The notes under the pieces were generated by a model that worked only from the letters and a program-made list of their open reading frames with translations, was not told where the DNA came from and did no database searches. Positions 8,602 to 15,910 of a stretch of DNA of 47,926 nucleotides are shown here, one piece after another (the stretch's first letter is position 1; each line of letters starts with the position of its first letter). The translations under genes and the position numbers were made by a program. Origin of the DNA: an uncultured Porphyromonadaceae bacterium (lineage in GTDB: Bacteria > Bacteroidota > Bacteroidia > Bacteroidales > Muribaculaceae); assembly GCA_947176605.1 (NCBI GenBank), contig CAMWRH010000018.1, forward strand, positions 1 to 47,926, in the 5' to 3' direction.

Positions 8602-8632
8602 TCAACTCCAACGCGAGAGGATAAAAATCCAG

Positions 8633-8672
8633 TCGGTGCGGTTCCCCACAGGGGAATCGCACCGATCTCTTT
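8633..8672 (+). terminator. Terminator of the small lipoprotein gene
   Basis: A 15-base-pair stem (8633-8647 with 8651-8665, one G-T pair) with an ACA loop is followed by TCTCTTTT. It starts about 30 bases after the stop codon at 8599-8601. Confidence 0.8.
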
Positions 8673-8760
8673 TCATACCCTTTCATACCCCTTATACCCC
8701 TTCATACCCTCTCATACCCTCTCATACCCCTTATACCCCTCTCATACCCTTTCATACTCT
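8671..8760. repeat. Nine-unit degenerate decamer array (YTCATACCC)
   Basis: Nine tandem units of TTTCATACCC, TCTCATACCC or CTTATACCC follow each other without gaps, at spacings of 9, 10 or 11 bases and mostly 10. The array is strongly strand-biased (pyrimidines on +). It starts right after the lipoprotein terminator and ends just before a 17-base-pair hairpin. No coding frame is plausible. Confidence 0.8.
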
Positions 8761-8770
8761 CTCAATGCAT

Positions 8771-8857
8771 ATCGGCCGCATAAGCCTGTCAAAAGGCTTA
8801 TGCGGCCGATTACGGTATCTGTGCCGTCCTGCGGGGCGCGGAAGCGCTCTGCGCCCC
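8771..8857. terminator. Two strong hairpins between convergent genes
   Basis: ATCGGCCGCATAAGCCT (8771-8787) pairs perfectly over 17 bases with 8794-8810 around a 6-base loop. A second GC-rich hairpin follows (8833-8842 with 8848-8857, one G-T pair). They probably end the reverse-strand transcript coming from 8884. The first can also act on forward transcripts. Neither has a long T-run. Confidence 0.6.
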
Positions 8858-8883
8858 TTAGGGGAATCACTTCATGTCGACAA

Positions 8884-9798
8884 TCACTTCATGTTGAAAT
8901 TACGGGATGCCAGACGGTTGCCGTCGCAGAATATCTCTACGAGATAATCGCCGGGAGTAAGCGTGGTATTGGTCTGCCAATATACGCTCACATGCTGCTC
9001 ATTATTGTCATACTGGATATCGCGTGAGGCACTTGAGGCCACCGACTTGCCGTCGTAGCTGAACGACGGACCGCCCGAAAGCACCTGCCCGTCGGGCGAT
9101 ACGATGCGCAGATACACCGTCTTGGTGCCTGCGGCAGCCGTATTGTTGGGATTGATGGTGAATGAGGCGCCAAGCGATTTGGCTTTCTTCACTTTCTTCT
9201 CCACCTTACCCTTATTATTATAGGCCTGGAACGAAAGTCCGGTGATGCTCAGCTTCTTGGCCTGCGCCACCGTCTGCGAAAGCTGCTCATTGTCGCGTTT
9301 CACACTCGCGGCCGTGGAGGCAAGTTGCTCATTGCGCTGGTTGACCTGCTGGATTTCGCGGCGCAACCCTTCGTTCTCCTCGCCCAGACGCTTAATCTCT
9401 TCAAGATAATGGCGCACGATCTTCTTCAACGATGCGATTTCACCCTCAAGCTGCTTGATGCGGGCACGGTTCTGCGAATTTGACGCCTTCTCGGCCGAGA
9501 GTTCGCGCAGCAGCCCCTCTACCTTCATGCGTGCCGCATTATACTGCTGCACAAGGGAGTCATTCTTAAGATACACCTGCTGGTCTTCATACTGCGAGAA
9601 ATCGGCATTCAGCTGATTAAACTCGCTTGTAAGCTGCAGGCGGTCGTTGGCCAGAGCCAGAGAGTCCACCCTGGCCATGGCATCGTTAGCCACACTGTTG
9701 CTTCGCGCATTGCTGTAGATGAGAATCCCCACCATAGCCACGAGAGCGGCGAATACCGCCACCCCACCGTAGAGCACAATCTTCTGGTTCTTATTCAT
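8884..9798 (-). CDS. Membrane-anchored coiled-coil protein with a C-terminal beta domain, function unknown
   Basis: The 304-residue protein starts with a short cytoplasmic end and one transmembrane helix (about residues 7-27). A long coiled coil (about 40-185) with regular Leu/Ile/Glu heptads follows, and a C-terminal Ig-like beta domain (about 190-304) that includes a YLRIVSPDGQVL strand pair. It is the last gene of the parAB-DUF5683-mltD run and starts 15 bases after mltD ends, so it is probably co-transcribed. The periplasmic side is the likely place of the coiled coil. I do not know a function; a cell-envelope spacer or scaffold is inference. The stop codon region is duplicated just downstream. 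Confidence 0.75.
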   Translation of the reverse strand: MNKNQKIVLYGGVAVFAALVAMVGILIYSNARSNSVANDAMARVDSLALANDRLQLTSEFNQLNADFSQYEDQQVYLKNDSLVQQYNAARMKVEGLLRELSAEKASNSQNRARIKQLEGEIASLKKIVRHYLEEIKRLGEENEGLRREIQQVNQRNEQLASTAASVKRDNEQLSQTVAQAKKLSITGLSFQAYNNKGKVEKKVKKAKSLGASFTINPNNTAAAGTKTVYLRIVSPDGQVLSGGPSFSYDGKSVASSASRDIQYDNNEQHVSVYWQTNTTLTPGDYLVEIFCDGNRLASRNFNMK

Positions 9799-9813
9799 AA
9801 CTCAGCCTTATCA

Positions 9814-11592
9814 TTATCTCTTTTTGGATGCTTTCTTTTTGGTAGAGCTCTTCTTTTTGGATGAAGTAGCCTTGGATTTAGAGCCGGAGGATGCTGCAGC
9901 CCCCTTGGCGGGTATCTTAAGTGTCTTTCCGGCGCGTATCGCATCTCCGGTCATTCCGTTGGCCTTGCGCAGCGCATCTACGGTGACACCGTATTTCTTG
10001 GCGATTGTGGTGAGCGACTCGCCGTTCTTGATGGTGTGGGTCACGGGTTTTGCCGCTGCGGCTTTCGTGGCAGTGGTCTTGGCCGGCGCTTTAGTGGTGG
10101 TCTTGGCCGGTGTCTTAGCCGTGGTCTTGGTCGGAGTGGCATTCGCACTGCCGGGTTTCTGCGTCTTGGCGGGCGCCGCCTGCTGCGCGGCATTGGCCAC
10201 GGAAGTCTCTATGCGGAGCTTCTGGCCGGTGCGCACGGCATTGCGACGCAGCGAGTTCCATGCGCGTATATCGCTTACGCGCACCTCATAGCGGGCGGCG
10301 ATGTCGCTGATCGTCTCACCGCTTGCCACGGTGTGGGTGATTGTGCGCCGTTTTGGCGTGATGCCGTTAGCCTGCACCGGCCCGGCATTCGGAGCCGCTT
10401 CATCATCGTCTTCCACTGCGGCGCGAGTTGCCACGAGCAGCTCCTCATCCACATCATCCAGTGCCGGCACGGAATCTTCCGGCATATCACCCGGTTCGGC
10501 CTCCACACGGCGTGCATACTTCGCGGCATCATAGGCCATGATCTCATCCTCGCTCATTATGTAGGCCTGTATCTGCTGCGTAGGGAGTATGAGCATATAC
10601 TGGCGCGAGGGGCTGCCGGGGATTATGTCGGCGCGGAACTGCGGATTGAGTATCCTCAGTTCCTCCTTCGGGATATCAAGCACCTTCGAGATCTGGTCGA
10701 AATGCACGCGCGAGGAGATCCCCACGGTGTCGGTCACGAGCGGGCGCGTAGGAAGCACCGGAGAGATATTGTGCTCCTTATAATAATTCATCACATAGTT
10801 GGCTGCGATAAACATCGGCACATATCCGCGCGTCTCGGGCGACAGATACTCGTAGATGCTCCAGAAGTCATGTTTCTTCGGGTCGCCACCGGCGCGGCGC
10901 AGGGCCTTGTTGACAGCGCCGGGGCCGCAGTTGTAGGCCGCTATTGCAAGGCTCCAGTCGCCGTAGGTGTCATATAGGTCGTGGAGCATCCGGGCGGCCT
11001 TCTGCGAGGAGCGGTAAGGGTCGCGCCGCTCGTCGACGAGCGATGATATCTCCAGGTCGTACCCCTTTGCGGCTGCGGGCATGAACTGCCACAGGCCACC
11101 GGCACCCGAGCGCGACACGGCATTCGGATCGAGAGCCGACTCGATTACCGGAAGATATTTCAGCTCCAGCGGGAGCTGTTCGGCTTCGAGTGCCTGCTCG
11201 AATATGGGCATATAGTATGTGCCGAGACCCAGCAGCGAGGCCACCAAGGGGCGTCCGCGCTCCATGTAGCGGTCGATGTAGCTGCGCACTATCTGGTTGA
11301 AGGGCATGTCGATTACGGTCGGCAGGTCGGCAAGACGCTGGCGTATCACGGCATCGGTCGTGGCAGGATTTCCGGATGTGCGGTAGCGGTCGTCGGTATC
11401 GGTATAATTCTTCATATACCATGATTCGAGCAGCTTGCGGGCATCGGTCTCAAAGCTCTCGGGATATATGATGGCATCGTCGGTGATCGATTCTTTCAGA
11501 TTGAGCACATTGTTCCCCTTCGGCGCGGCGTGCAGTGCCGAGGGTGCGAGCGATGCGAGGATAAGGGTCAGGGTCAGTAAACTGCGTTTCAT
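9814..11592 (-). CDS. mltD: LysM-containing lytic transglycosylase (MltD type)
   Basis: The enzyme cleaves the glycan strands of peptidoglycan to leave 1,6-anhydro ends. The 592-residue protein has a signal peptide (MKRSLLTLTLILASLAPSALHA). The SLT catalytic domain (about residues 115-270) has the catalytic Glu in LPVIESALDP, the GAGGLWQFMP motif and AYNCGPGAV. Two LysM modules follow (THTVASGETISDIAARY and THTIKNGESLTTIAKKY), separated by an Ala/Thr/Lys-rich linker, and the tail is very basic (SKKKSSTKKKASKKR). The gene order after parB and DUF5683 is conserved in Bacteroidota. Confidence 0.93.
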   Translation of the reverse strand: MKRSLLTLTLILASLAPSALHAAPKGNNVLNLKESITDDAIIYPESFETDARKLLESWYMKNYTDTDDRYRTSGNPATTDAVIRQRLADLPTVIDMPFNQIVRSYIDRYMERGRPLVASLLGLGTYYMPIFEQALEAEQLPLELKYLPVIESALDPNAVSRSGAGGLWQFMPAAAKGYDLEISSLVDERRDPYRSSQKAARMLHDLYDTYGDWSLAIAAYNCGPGAVNKALRRAGGDPKKHDFWSIYEYLSPETRGYVPMFIAANYVMNYYKEHNISPVLPTRPLVTDTVGISSRVHFDQISKVLDIPKEELRILNPQFRADIIPGSPSRQYMLILPTQQIQAYIMSEDEIMAYDAAKYARRVEAEPGDMPEDSVPALDDVDEELLVATRAAVEDDDEAAPNAGPVQANGITPKRRTITHTVASGETISDIAARYEVRVSDIRAWNSLRRNAVRTGQKLRIETSVANAAQQAAPAKTQKPGSANATPTKTTAKTPAKTTTKAPAKTTATKAAAAKPVTHTIKNGESLTTIAKKYGVTVDALRKANGMTGDAIRAGKTLKIPAKGAAASSGSKSKATSSKKKSSTKKKASKKR

Positions 11593-11620
11593 ATACGTGT
11601 ATACAGGGGGGAGATAAGAG

Positions 11621-12388
11621 TCAGAAGGTGAAGGCCCAGTTGAGCCCTAAGGTGGGGCGCCGGTATCCGGGATTGACTATTACGGCGGGAGCCACATCCA
11701 TCGATATGTCAGGCGATATGTCGAAATGCGACAGCTGGGCATCTACGTATGCGTCGAGCATACAGAGCAGATATACTCCCACACAGGCTATTATGCAGAG
11801 GTCGCGGTTACGGCGGTAATAGTCCTTGCGCGACTTAAGGGTCTGCGACAGCCACGACTTGTCAAGGCTCGACTCATCCACCGTAGGGGGGAAGAAGTCG
11901 AGATATGATTTCGTGTCGGGGTCATCGTCCATTATGTCGGAGTATGCAAGCTGATAGTCCTGGTACATGCGGGCGTTCCAGCTCGTGCCGTAGGCCAGAC
12001 CCATGTATCCGGCCACGATGATCGGCAGCTTCCAGTAACGCCGGTTATAGACCTGCCCCAGACCGGGGAAAAGCGCGCTCATCCATACGGCTTTTGTCGG
12101 GTCGGGATTGAATTCCCTCTTACCGTTGAGCCCGTAGGGTGAATAATCCTTCGAGGTCACCACGTTGAGTGGTTCCTCCTCATCAGGGAGGGTCGCAGAG
12201 GCTTCCCGGTCTTCAGGATTCTCCACGAGGGCTTCCACATCAAGATATACGGCCTTGCCGGCAGCCAGACTGTCCGCCGGAGCAGCTGAAGCGGGCGTGG
12301 CATCCTGCACCTCCTCCGCGTGGAGGGGGGAGTTGGCCGCCATAAGGGCCACCGTCAGGATTATGAGCAGACAGTATATGCGTTTCAT
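11621..12388 (-). CDS. DUF5683 membrane protein
   Basis: The 255-residue protein has a signal peptide (residues 1-24) and a proline- and acid-rich stretch. The DUF5683 core has PTKAVWMSALFPGLGQVYNRRYWKLPIIVAGYMGLAYG around residues 93-132, which holds short membrane-associated helices, and another hydrophobic helix (IIACVGVYLLCMLDAYVDAQL) near 200-220. The family is found between parB and a lytic transglycosylase in Bacteroidota; its role is unknown. The start overlaps the parB stop by four bases (ATGA), so translation is probably coupled. Confidence 0.85.
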   Translation of the reverse strand: MKRIYCLLIILTVALMAANSPLHAEEVQDATPASAAPADSLAAGKAVYLDVEALVENPEDREASATLPDEEEPLNVVTSKDYSPYGLNGKREFNPDPTKAVWMSALFPGLGQVYNRRYWKLPIIVAGYMGLAYGTSWNARMYQDYQLAYSDIMDDDPDTKSYLDFFPPTVDESSLDKSWLSQTLKSRKDYYRRNRDLCIIACVGVYLLCMLDAYVDAQLSHFDISPDISMDVAPAVIVNPGYRRPTLGLNWAFTF

Positions 12389-13275
12389 TTAAGTTTCTCA
12401 AACAGTTGCATCAGCTGATGCAGCTGTTCATCGGAGTCGAATTTCAAAGTGATGCTTCCCTTGCCGTCGTCGCCTCGCCGGAATTTCACGGTGGCCGGCA
12501 TCACCTGCGTCATCTCTTCTGTAAAGAATCGGCATTCGGGCGACTTGTCGGGCTCGGCAGGCTTTTTGACCGGGGTCAGGTCGGGAGTCTCGCCACGCTG
12601 TATGGCGATGTTGATTTCACGGGCCATCTCCTCTACGCGTCGCACACTGAGGCCCTCCTTGAGGATGAGATTGTAGAGGCGCAGCTGCTGTTTGGGGTTC
12701 TCCACCGACAGGAGCGCACGGGCGTGCCCCATGTCGAGCCGGCGGTCGCGCAGGCCGATCTGGATTTCGGCGGGGAGTTTGAGGAGGCGGAGATGGTTGG
12801 CTATTGTGGCGCGTTTCTTGCCCAGGCGCACAGAGAGTCTCTCCTGGGTGAGGCTGTAGGTATCGATAAGTTTGCGGAAAGTCAGCGCCACCTCTATGGC
12901 GTTGAGGTCTTCGCGCTGGATGTTTTCGATGAGCGCCATTTCGGTCATTTCCGAGTCGCTGACCGTACGCACGTAAGCCGGCACTGTGGTCAGGCCGGCC
13001 ATCTGGGCGGCGCGCCAGCGGCGCTCGCCTGCTATTATCTGGTATCGTCCGTCGTCCTTCATCCGGAGCGACAGGGGCTGTATTATGCCGAGCTCGCGAA
13101 TGGAGTCGGCCAGCTCCTGGAGTGTCTCTTCATCGAAGGTGGAGCGGGGCTGTTCGGGGTTGGCATCGATTCGGGCCAGTTCGATTTCATTGATGGCCGA
13201 GCCGGTATCGGCCGGCATGTCGCCCATTGATATCAGCGAGTCGAGGCCGCGCCCCAGAGCGTTTCGTTTCTGCAT
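12385..13275 (-). CDS. parB: Chromosome partitioning protein ParB
   Basis: ParB binds parS sites, loads as a CTP-dependent clamp and spreads, and works with ParA in origin segregation. The 296-residue protein has the N-terminal RGLDSLI peptide that contacts ParA, the CTP-binding GERRWRAA motif near residue 85, ENIQREDLNAIE near 115, the helix-turn-helix with KKRATIANHLRLLKLP near 150-165, and a C-terminal dimerisation segment. The frame extends two codons upstream to a TTG, but the ATG at 13275 is preferred. No clear parS palindrome was seen in this window. The gap to parA is 85 bases. Confidence 0.95.
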   Translation of the reverse strand: MQKRNALGRGLDSLISMGDMPADTGSAINEIELARIDANPEQPRSTFDEETLQELADSIRELGIIQPLSLRMKDDGRYQIIAGERRWRAAQMAGLTTVPAYVRTVSDSEMTEMALIENIQREDLNAIEVALTFRKLIDTYSLTQERLSVRLGKKRATIANHLRLLKLPAEIQIGLRDRRLDMGHARALLSVENPKQQLRLYNLILKEGLSVRRVEEMAREINIAIQRGETPDLTPVKKPAEPDKSPECRFFTEEMTQVMPATVKFRRGDDGKGSITLKFDSDEQLHQLMQLFEKLK

Positions 13276-13360
13276 TTTCAAATGTAAGGTAATCTGTAGG
13301 TTTCAACACGCCGTGCATGCGGGCAGTAGTCCGCTTTTCCGGAAGGAGGGAGGGGTGTGC

Positions 13361-14149
13361 TTATCCGGCATCGGCCGAGGCGCGGCGGCGCTGACGCTGT
13401 ATCAGCTCCCGGGCCAGCTGGATATAGGCTATGGCGCCGCGGCTGTCAGGGTCGTAGAGCAGCACGGGCAGTCCGTGGCTCGGCGACTCGGAGAGCTTGA
13501 TGTTGCGCGGTATCACCGTCTTGAACACCATATCGCCGAAATGCCCCTTAAGCTCCTCGTAAATCTGATTGGCAAGACGCAGGCGGGCGTCATACATGGT
13601 CAGCAGGAATCCTTCAATCTCAAGACTCGGTTTGAGACGGGCCTTGATGATGCGTATCGTATTCAGCAGCTGCGATATCCCTTCGAGAGCGAAGTATTCC
13701 GCCTGCACCGGTATTATCACTGAGTCGGCGGCCGTCAGGGCGTTGACGGTAATCACGCCGAGCGACGGGCTGCAGTCGATCAGCACATAATCGTACTCCT
13801 CCTTCAGCGGAGTGAGCACCCGTTGCAGCACGCGGTCGCGGTCCTGACGGTTCATGAGGGCCACCTCGGCGCCTACCAGATCTATGCGGGAGGGTATGAT
13901 GTAGAGATTGTCGATACATGTCGGGGCACACGCCTCGGCGGCTCCCCGGCCATCCACCAGGCAGTCGTACAGGCTCAGCTCACACCCCGACGGGTCTACG
14001 CCGATGCCGCTTGTGGCATTGGCCTGCGGGTCGGCATCCACGATGAGCACTTTCTTACCTTCGCGAGCCAGACATGAGCCAAGATTGAAAGCTGTAGTGG
14101 TCTTCCCCACTCCACCTTTCTGGTTGGCTATAGCTAAGATTTTTCCCAT
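13361..14149 (-). CDS. parA: Chromosome partitioning ATPase ParA (Soj)
   Basis: ParA is a deviant Walker ATPase that binds DNA and drives ParB-parS segregation. The 262-residue protein starts MGKILAIANQKGGVGKTTTAF, with the deviant Walker A motif KGGVGKTT at residues 11-18, DADPQ near 41, and DCSPSLG (Walker B) near 124. The frame extends five codons to a TTG at 14164, but the ATG at 14149 starts the conserved sequence. The promoter's -7 box ends four bases before this ATG, so the transcript may be leaderless. The last residues are basic (QRQRRRASADAG). Confidence 0.95.
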   Translation of the reverse strand: MGKILAIANQKGGVGKTTTAFNLGSCLAREGKKVLIVDADPQANATSGIGVDPSGCELSLYDCLVDGRGAAEACAPTCIDNLYIIPSRIDLVGAEVALMNRQDRDRVLQRVLTPLKEEYDYVLIDCSPSLGVITVNALTAADSVIIPVQAEYFALEGISQLLNTIRIIKARLKPSLEIEGFLLTMYDARLRLANQIYEELKGHFGDMVFKTVIPRNIKLSESPSHGLPVLLYDPDSRGAIAYIQLARELIQRQRRRASADAG

Positions 14150-14153
14150 ACTG

Positions 14154-14184
14154 CAAAATAACAAAGTTTCGATGACTTATCAAA
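14154..14184 (-). promoter_or_regulatory. Promoter for parA, placed right at the start codon
   Basis: On the reverse strand TTTG (14184-14181) is 19 bases before TTATTTTG (14161-14154), one mismatch from TAnnTTTG. The box ends only four bases before the ATG at 14149, so transcription would start at or beside the first codon. Confidence 0.55.
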
Positions 14185-14248
14185 CCAGCAATCCTTAAAT
14201 TCTCTTAAAATCGGCCATATCGGCGTGTTATTGCACCATCCGGCCGGT

Positions 14249-15688
14249 TTATTCCGCATTTTTCTGTGCTTTTATCCTCTCTCCATCCTCTGCAGGTGCG
14301 GGCTGACGCTCAAGCCATGCCACGGCACGCCGGTAACTCTGCCAGAGCAGCACGGCGGCCACTATCAGGGCGATGCTGAAGCTGTAGTATACCCCGACGT
14401 TGTGCATATCCAGACCCTTGGCAAACCAAAGTATCACCGGGCATCCCACCACGATATAGGCCAGCAGGGCCACCCAAAGCAGGGGCTTTACGCGGGCCGT
14501 ACCGCGCAGGGCGTTGGCGTAGGTGAGCTGCACGGCGTCGCCGTACTGGTAGAGTATCAGCGGCAGCAGCAGCGGCACTGTGGCCAGCTGCACGGCCCGG
14601 TCCGGAGTGAAGAGGCTCACCATCGGATGGAAGCAGAGCCAGAACAGGAGCGAGGCGCCGGTGGCCAACAGCAATATGAGGTGAAGTCCGGCGGTGGTGA
14701 TGCGGCGCACTCCGGTGAAGTCTCTGACTCCCACCAGATTGGCCACGCGTATTGATGTGGCCACGCCAAGCCCCATGTATATCATGAAGCCAAGCTGCGC
14801 TATGGTATTCACCACCTGGTAGGAGGCCAGCTGCACCTTGCCGAACCATCCGCTCACCACTCCGCCGAAGCTCCACAGGAAGCATTCTATGCCGCTCTGT
14901 ATCATCACCGGATATGATGTGACCCACACTTCGCGGCATCTCTCCCTATGGCCCGATCCTCCGGCCTGACGCCACCCCTCCATATAGGGTCGGCGGCTGC
15001 GCGTGAGCAGGTAGATGAGGAGTATTCCGGCCATGGCCGCCACGCGGGCTATGAGAGTGGAGAGGCCCGCTCCGGAGAGGCCGAGGCGGGGCATTCCGAG
15101 CTCGCCTCCGATGAGCACCCAGTTGCCGAAGATGTTGAGGGCGTTGGATCCGATGATCAGCCACATCGGAGTGGCCGTGTCGGTGCAGCCGTTGGATGTC
15201 TGCTGGAAGGAATTGAATATGGCCATCGGTATCAGGGTGCAGAGCATGATCAGGTAGTACGGGCGCACCAGCGGCATCAGATCGGGCGACTGCCCCATCC
15301 TGTCGACAAAGAAGTAGATCACTCCCAGTATCAGCGTAAAGGCGGCCGATACGGCGAGATTAGTGTAGAAGCCGGCTTTGAGCATGGCGCCTACCCCGGC
15401 TTTGTCGCCACGGCTGAACAGGGCGCCTACGAGCGGCGTCAGTCCGGCCGCAAAGCCGAACTGCATCACTATGGCCACCATGAAAATGGAGTTGACGAAT
15501 GCGGCGGAGGCAAGTTCGGCAGTGCCGCAGCGTGCCACCATCATCGTGTCGGCAAACGACACGACAATAATCCCGAGCTGAGTGATCACCACCGGCAGCC
15601 CGAGACGTGCAAGATTCTTATATTCAGCCTTATATTGTGATGCGCCGCGCATTGCCGCACCCAGACGGCCGATTCCTCTGAACAACAT
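14249..15688 (-). CDS. MATE family multidrug/sodium exporter
   Basis: The 479-residue protein is a polytopic inner-membrane protein with about 12 transmembrane helices in two six-helix halves. It fits the NorM/MATE length, and the N-terminal helix GLPVVITQLGIIVVSFADTMMVARCG carries the family's conserved sequence. The second half starts near residue 240 (SYPVMIQSGIECFLWSFGGVVSGW). MATE proteins export cationic drugs or metabolites in exchange for Na+ or H+; the substrate here is unknown. The gene lies 99 bases upstream of parA on the same strand and has its own promoter. The C-terminus is cytoplasmic and polar. Confidence 0.93.
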   Translation of the reverse strand: MLFRGIGRLGAAMRGASQYKAEYKNLARLGLPVVITQLGIIVVSFADTMMVARCGTAELASAAFVNSIFMVAIVMQFGFAAGLTPLVGALFSRGDKAGVGAMLKAGFYTNLAVSAAFTLILGVIYFFVDRMGQSPDLMPLVRPYYLIMLCTLIPMAIFNSFQQTSNGCTDTATPMWLIIGSNALNIFGNWVLIGGELGMPRLGLSGAGLSTLIARVAAMAGILLIYLLTRSRRPYMEGWRQAGGSGHRERCREVWVTSYPVMIQSGIECFLWSFGGVVSGWFGKVQLASYQVVNTIAQLGFMIYMGLGVATSIRVANLVGVRDFTGVRRITTAGLHLILLLATGASLLFWLCFHPMVSLFTPDRAVQLATVPLLLPLILYQYGDAVQLTYANALRGTARVKPLLWVALLAYIVVGCPVILWFAKGLDMHNVGVYYSFSIALIVAAVLLWQSYRRAVAWLERQPAPAEDGERIKAQKNAE

Positions 15689-15716
15689 AAAGATTCACCG
15701 TTAAGGATTCCGGCTG

Positions 15717-15748
15717 CAAAGTTCGCAATTTATCCGCAATCTACCAAA
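15717..15748 (-). promoter_or_regulatory. Promoter for the MATE gene
   Basis: On the reverse strand TTTG (15748-15745) is 20 bases before GAACTTTG (15724-15717), one mismatch from TAnnTTTG. Transcription would start near 15711, about 23 bases before the ATG at 15688. Confidence 0.65.
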
Positions 15749-15796
15749 TCTCACCCTCGCGACATAATCCCTGCCACACCGGAGGGGGGCAAAATC

Positions 15797-15830
15797 AATC
15801 CCCCGTGCCGAGGATACGGCACAGGGGATT
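15797..15830 (-). terminator. Terminator downstream of the large adhesin-like gene
   Basis: On the reverse strand a 13-pair stem with one mismatch (15830-15817 with 15810-15797) and a 6-base loop is followed by GATTTTG. It lies about 80 bases after the stop of the 1517-residue gene. Confidence 0.65.
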
Positions 15831-15865
15831 TTCTGTCAATTTTCTTGTAATTTTCTGTCAATTTT
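15829..15865. repeat. Direct repeat of 15 bases, period 22
   Basis: TTTTCTGTCAATTTT occurs at 15829-15843 and again at 15851-15865, separated by CTTGTAA. It lies between the stop of the large secreted protein and the hairpin, so it is transcribed as part of the 3' tail. Confidence 0.75.
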
Positions 15866-15910
15866 ATTGTATATGCGCCCTCTGAGAGGAGCACCATAGA
15901 GGCCGGGAGA

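Noticed and set aside
8671-8760. Short CRISPR array
   Set aside because: Units are about 10 bases with no spacers and no cas genes are present.
13276-14300. parS site near parAB
   Set aside because: No palindrome resembling the known parS consensus (TGTTTCACGTGAAACA) was seen by eye here or elsewhere in the window; a motif scan would be decisive.
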